Positions 58,934 through 64,000 of a DNA stretch of 64,000 bases are shown piece after piece. The stretch is from the NCBI RefSeq assembly GCF_905147045.1, contig NC_065918.1, positions 6,510,001 to 6,574,000 on the forward strand, read 5' to 3'. Position numbers and translations under genes: made by a program. This DNA is from Nymphalis io. Taxonomy: Eukaryota; Arthropoda; Insecta; Lepidoptera; Nymphalidae. Positions within the stretch are counted from its first letter, which is position 1. Each line of letters opens with the position of its first letter. Below the pieces are notes generated by a model. That model did not search any database, had not been told where the DNA came from, and saw only the letters and a program-made list of their open reading frames with translations.

Positions 58934-61900
58934 ATGGGTCCGAAAAAAGCCAAAGAATGTACAGACGACGAAAATTATTGGAGATTATGCATCGAAGAAA
59001 CCCCGTTAAATGATGAAACGTGGACTGTTAAAGTAATCTTAATGGAAGCGGCTGGCAGTGAGCATGATCGTATTTATTTAAATAAATTTGAAAATTATGC
59101 CGCTCAAGAAAGACGATTTGTAATAAAAAATATTTGTAAAACTGAAACTACTTTCATGATTAACCAACTCGGTGGTGAAAAGAAAGTAAAAGATGATAAT
59201 CTTCGGGTATTTGAAGAAGGTCAAAGCTACCTAAAAGAAAAACGGGATGTGCCACCAGAAATAATGGCGCTGATTATTAAACATCTTATTCTTAAGATGA
59301 AGGAAGAGTATCTTTTTATAAAGCGACAAAGATTAGAAGTACGAGAAGGAATAAAGAGAGAATCGGCAACGATGATTAATAGGGCCGAAGTTAAAGGAAC
59401 AGTAAATGTTAAATTGCCCGAACAACAAGATACCGCCCCGTCTTCTAATATAAAAAAAACTGAAACAGATGTTTATTCTATAGAAATAGACGAAAATAAA
59501 AAATACAGTACACTGTTAAGGGTAAGAGGAGAAGAATGGCGAGATAAAATATACATTGATGACTACCCAACAGATGGTCCAAATCTTTATATTGCTGTAA
59601 CGGGTTTCTTAGAACCGAATTTAGCGGGATGTCTTATTAAAGTTGGCATTCCCTTAACAGCTGTAGTTCAAATTCGCATTGATTCTACACACTCTCCTAT
59701 GCCATCCAGTTTACTTCGAGCGACAAAAAGAGGACAAAGTCAAACCGAAATGCAGACTGAAAAATCTCTTAAATTCTGGGAAGACTTACAACGACTACGT
59801 ATAAACATGGCATCAGCAAATGATTTTAAAAATACAGCATTTGTTGTTTTTACACCACCTTACTGGAATACTGAAAACTTATCTGGTTGTACTGAAAAAA
59901 TTTACGATGAAATATGTTATTTATTGTACGACATACAAGATTTGACGAGGCAACATATGCATTATTTAGATAACATGGATATCATTACTATTCCTGATGA
60001 TAATAAAGTGGATTTTTATAAATCATTTTATCAGAAACATTTAGATGGGATACCATTCGAATCGGTCTCGGCATATTTGGTTCTTGATGCTATTCTTCAA
60101 GCAGTATGTAAAAATAACACTAGCGATAAAAACAGCAGAAGTACAATTTCTTCCTTAGATGACACATTTAATATAGTTCCAGTCGACCAAAGCAATATTG
60201 AGGAAATTAGATTACATCAATCTGAAAAACTCGTTAAGGATTTAATAAACGACTTTTGTAAGGTTGATTCCCAAAAAAAGAAATACAGACTTACAAATGG
60301 TGATGAATATATAGATCACAAAAACCCAATTGTATTACAGTATGGTGATTTTTGTAAAAATAATACATTTCATTTAGGCAATATAAACTTAGATAATATT
60401 GTATATTCCATGTTGTACGGCATCCCTTTACATAAACTGTGGCTTAATAGAAACAAACCAACAGAAGAGATGAGTGCTAGAAATAATTTTCATGTTAATT
60501 TGCTTTTATCTTGCTTTGATCGAGACGATGTGGAAACTGCGGAATTATGTAGACTAATACATATATTGACATGCCGTAAATTATACAATAATAGAAGTTC
60601 ATTAAAAAAATCACACATATTGCCATCAACTATTGCAGAATTTAAGAAAATTTATTTGAAACGCAGCATACTTGCCGAACCCCTTAATAAATATTCTTCC
60701 TATAGATGTCAAACGTCTATTTCTTCCTCGGTACGTTCTTCAGAAACAGAAAGTGAAGAATCTCACGAGATAATTAGTGACGTAGATGTTGCATCACGCG
60801 GATTTAAACTTCTTTTTGATTGTCCTGACATAAGCGAATTGGTATCAGCTGTTGAAATAGCAAACCAAAAGCCGTGTGATCATATGATCGACGAATATAA
60901 ATATTTTGAAGATTTTACAGGTACAAGCGCTTTTCAAATTATTCTCGATGCTTTTAACACTTACAACTGCATCGATTACAAGTATTGTGAAGTGACTGAT
61001 TGTTTTGTTACAATGTTTTATAATAGCTACGATAAGGACAGCATTACCAGAGAAGAATGGCGCTGTCATCTTCCGACACCTGTATGTTTGCAAGATTTTT
61101 TTGACTTTGTGTTAGAAGAACATTACGATTGGATACAAAATGAAGAGAAAAATTACGATGAACACAATTTACTGAGATCGCAATCAGAATTCAAAAACAC
61201 TCAACAATTTTTAATTGAAAAATCTTGCGTAGAAAATAGTGAAGTAGAGATGGATTTACTTATGGAGGGCTCCTTAAAGTATGAAGAAATAAAGAATGAT
61301 GAAATAATCGATGTTGATACGTCAGATTCTAAAGTATTTATAACGAAAAAAACTCCCGTATCAACTACAGATATGGATTCCACTAAAAGTAGCAGAAAGA
61401 CCAAGTCACCGGCAATATCTACGCCAAAAGTTATACGCAATGATTCAGATTCAGAAGCTAACGTTGAGTCATTAAAAAAACCCTTTTTTGGTTATGATTT
61501 AGGAGATAGAAGGGTAGAAGTGTTTGGAAAAGATTCTTCATATTTTGCTAAAGATGGTACTCGCATTTCGAGTTCTTATTTTTTAATAATACCTATGAAT
61601 TTAGAATACGTTAACTTGAATATAATTACTGGAAATTCAAATAATGAGTTTTGGGTTCATAACAAATTAGGAGAACTGAAATTGGGAACAGTTGATATCC
61701 GCGAGTCATTCAGAGTTCACACAAAAGACCAATTAATTATGTATGTAAAAAAACAATTATATAAAGTTGTTCGAACCTTACAAATCCAGTCAGGCGAGAC
61801 GATATATAAAGCTAACCCATTAAAATCCCCGTCATCTGATTTGAGCGACGTAATTCCAGAAATATATGAAACAAAATCATTTCATTCACTGTTTGTCACA

Positions 61901-63828
61901 TGGCCAAATGGGCTTGTAACCGAAAGCGTCCACGAAAATAATTCAGCCAAAATTTCCCATATCAAGCAACATTATCTTATTCCATTGCAACACCTCGATG
62001 AGGATATGCGGTGCATAAGCTTAGAAGGGGAAGTTGTCATTTTTAAAAGCAATAATGAAATAGAGATACTAAAACCAGATTCAACTTACATTAGGATTAC
62101 AAAGTGTGAAAAGAAAATGATTAATGATGAAAATCCCGAAAACATGATAACTGACACTAATTCTGATAAAAGCAAGAAAGGAAAAGATAAACAGGCTAAA
62201 GCTTCGTCTAAGCCATCAAAAAAAATGTTGATAGAAAACGATAAAAATACACATACACGGTCAATAGAGCATGAACTAATTATTGAAGAGTTTGAAACTA
62301 TAGGTAGTAACGGTTTGAGACAAAAGTGGGTTCAGAATAATAAATTTGACATAGAAAAATTGTTAATAAAAACAGCGACAGATTTTTGCTTAGGCGAAAT
62401 ATTTTCAAAACGCATGGATGGAACGAATGTTCTATTAAATAAGGATGGAGTGCAAGTTGTTACTTTTCCTAATAATACGAGAATAATTACAAGTATTATT
62501 ATAGAGGATGAAGAAATATTCCCAGAATGGACGAAAGAGGAAATGGAATATTTCTCAATAAATAATTTTAATCCCGATGTAGATGTTTTTAAATCAGAGA
62601 GTTCTATAAATCAAAATAACATGGTACATACTAATAGCATTAGCTCTGATTATTTTGCTTCTACAAAATTGCAAGAAGCGGATAACAACATTGCAAGGGA
62701 AGATGGATACATTTCAATTAATATTGCTTATACAATCGAACATTCTTATTTTACTACAGTTACTATTAATAAATATACTGAAAAAATATCTATTGAATCG
62801 CCAAACAACACTTGCGTTACTGTTGACACAGAAAATATATATGAGTTTACTTTAGATAAACAAACTTCTGCATATTTTGATGGAAACGCATTGACTATCA
62901 ATTATGATATTTGCCCTGAATCTAATATACATACTAATTGTGAAGTTAAAATGAAGTCAGGTGAAGTTAAAAGTGTATCCCAATTGCAAAAAAATTGGTT
63001 AAATATGACAGACTCGAGTAACGCGTCGTGTAAAAAAATATCTGTTGACGAAGAAGGTAATATAAACGTTATAGAAAAAGTCATAAATGACGAAAATTTA
63101 CAACGAAGAAATTCTAAATGTAGCGATGAGATTAATAGTGAAGGTCTTGATAATATCGGCAAAATCATTGAAAAAAATAAGGAATATCATAATAGATGTG
63201 AGGAAATGTGGAAATCAAAACAATTAAAATTCTTTATTCTTAGACGGTAGGTTGGTTTGTTATTCACGAAATTTTTCCTAGCCAAGCTTACAAACTTCGT
63301 TGTAGGTCAATTTATCAATTTATTTTTCAAACATAATAAAGACTTTAAATATATAAATTTTTGCTTGTGTAATTCTCAGTGATCTAACATGTTCAGAACT
63401 GATACATCGTGCAATCGTCGAACGTTATAAAGAAATTTGTCGCAGTCATCGATGGTGTTCTGTTAACCAGTTCGATACGTTCGGAGACCACCGCAGCATC
63501 TGGTCCATACTCACTCCCGTACATATTAATGAATCAGAGGTATAGTAATTACACTACTACTGTAACTACTGGTATTAAATTAAAACTGCAAAAATATTAC
63601 AAACCCACTGTTATTAATATTCTCTTTATCATTTAATGATCGAAAGCAGAAATGGTTAATGGACTCGAAATTATCACCTAAGCCAAAAAAATTAACGTAT
63701 AAAGATCTGGTTGATGATACTGGTAAAGGTTTTTATCATTGGATGCGACCTTACAAAAGATTTCAACCGGAACCAATTAAGCCGAAACCTGTCCTGCCGG
63801 AAAGACTGCCTAGAGCCTTCGTATTGCG
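58934..63828 (+). CDS. Spag17: SPAG17-like (PF6) central-pair axoneme protein, 5' part, at least 3 exons
   Basis: This is the N-terminal part of a large protein resembling sperm-associated antigen 17, which in other species builds the C1a projection of the axonemal central pair and is needed for flagellar motility. Exon 58934-63246 is one 4.3-kb exon. It joins in phase to 63380-63539 and then to 63650 through about 63820-63828, where two weak donors (GTATTG, GTTACT) compete. The open frame of the first exon continues to a TAG only because it reads into the intron at GTAGGT. It starts MGPKKAKE (human MAPKKEK). It has acidic and Lys-rich linkers and later SPAG17-type segments such as GYDLGDRRVEVFGK and DGTRISSSYF. 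The gene continues beyond the window. Identification rests on remembered motif similarity and overall organisation. Confidence 0.75.
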
Positions 63829-64000
63829 GTTACTAAATTTATTATTTATTTGTTATAATATATATATTATTATTTTATACTACGACTACCCATCCCGCTT
63901 TCGCGTAATTAAAGTTAATCTTTTAAAATTTGAATACAACTAAATTACAAATGTAAAAGTTTAGATGTTTGTTACTCAATTACGCAAAAATGCCTGAACA

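Noticed and set aside
63247..63250. TAG ending the long SPAG17 frame as the true stop codon
   Set aside because: It lies in a GTAGGT donor, and the next two exons continue in phase with open coding sequence.

Overview
The window is animal nuclear DNA from an insect, almost certainly a lepidopteran and, as an inference, probably a nymphalid butterfly. It is AT-rich, its genes are split by ordinary GT-AG introns, and it carries two SINE-type repeat families that I recognise from memory of butterfly genomes (Metulj-like). The Clock protein has the short C-terminus that I associate with moths and butterflies. All exon models below were read by hand, and reading-frame phase was checked at every junction used.

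Layout. (1) 74-6660, plus strand: the last eleven exons (588 codons) of an ABCB full transporter (P-glycoprotein/MDR type), covering the second membrane domain and second ATPase domain. Its seventh intron in the window holds a complete intronless NDUFB7 gene (3254-3619), a complex I subunit, on the same strand. (2) 6661-12184: mostly featureless AT-rich intergenic DNA. (3) 25311-12185, minus strand: the complete coding region of the circadian gene Clock in 13 exons (626 residues), with bHLH, PAS-A, PAS-B, a conserved coiled coil and a short His/Pro-rich tail. (4) 25312-28786: the intergenic region between two head-to-head genes, holding a decayed piggyBac-like patch and two CACGTG E-boxes near the plus-strand gene. 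(5) 28787-48549, plus strand: a LONRF-type gene in 13 exons (817 residues) with an atypical first RING, a TPR-like stretch, a canonical C3HC4 RING and a Lon N-terminal domain. Its introns hold SINEs, a pogo/Tigger-like element, a MITE pair and LINE remnants. (6) 48.73-51.6 kb: a satellite array of about 17 copies of a ~151-bp unit, starting just past the LONRF poly(A) signal and split by a SINE. (7) 53646-55469, plus strand: an intronless sperm-tail PG-rich repeat protein. (8) 56196-57957, plus strand: LYPLAL1, an acyl-protein thioesterase-like serine hydrolase, in four exons. (9) 58934 to about 63828, plus strand: the first exons of a SPAG17-like (central-pair axoneme) gene, mostly one 4.3-kb exon, running off the window.

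The genes do not form one pathway. Two associations stand out. Clock and LONRF are divergently arranged around a region with E-boxes, which are the motif bound by CLOCK:CYCLE. Two axoneme or sperm genes (the PG-rich repeat protein and SPAG17) flank LYPLAL1. I found no clearly undescribed biological system. The most unusual structures are the satellite array with an alternating two-unit pattern and built-in splice-like motifs, the nested NDUFB7, and the MITE nested in a SINE with a second copy of the MITE nearby.
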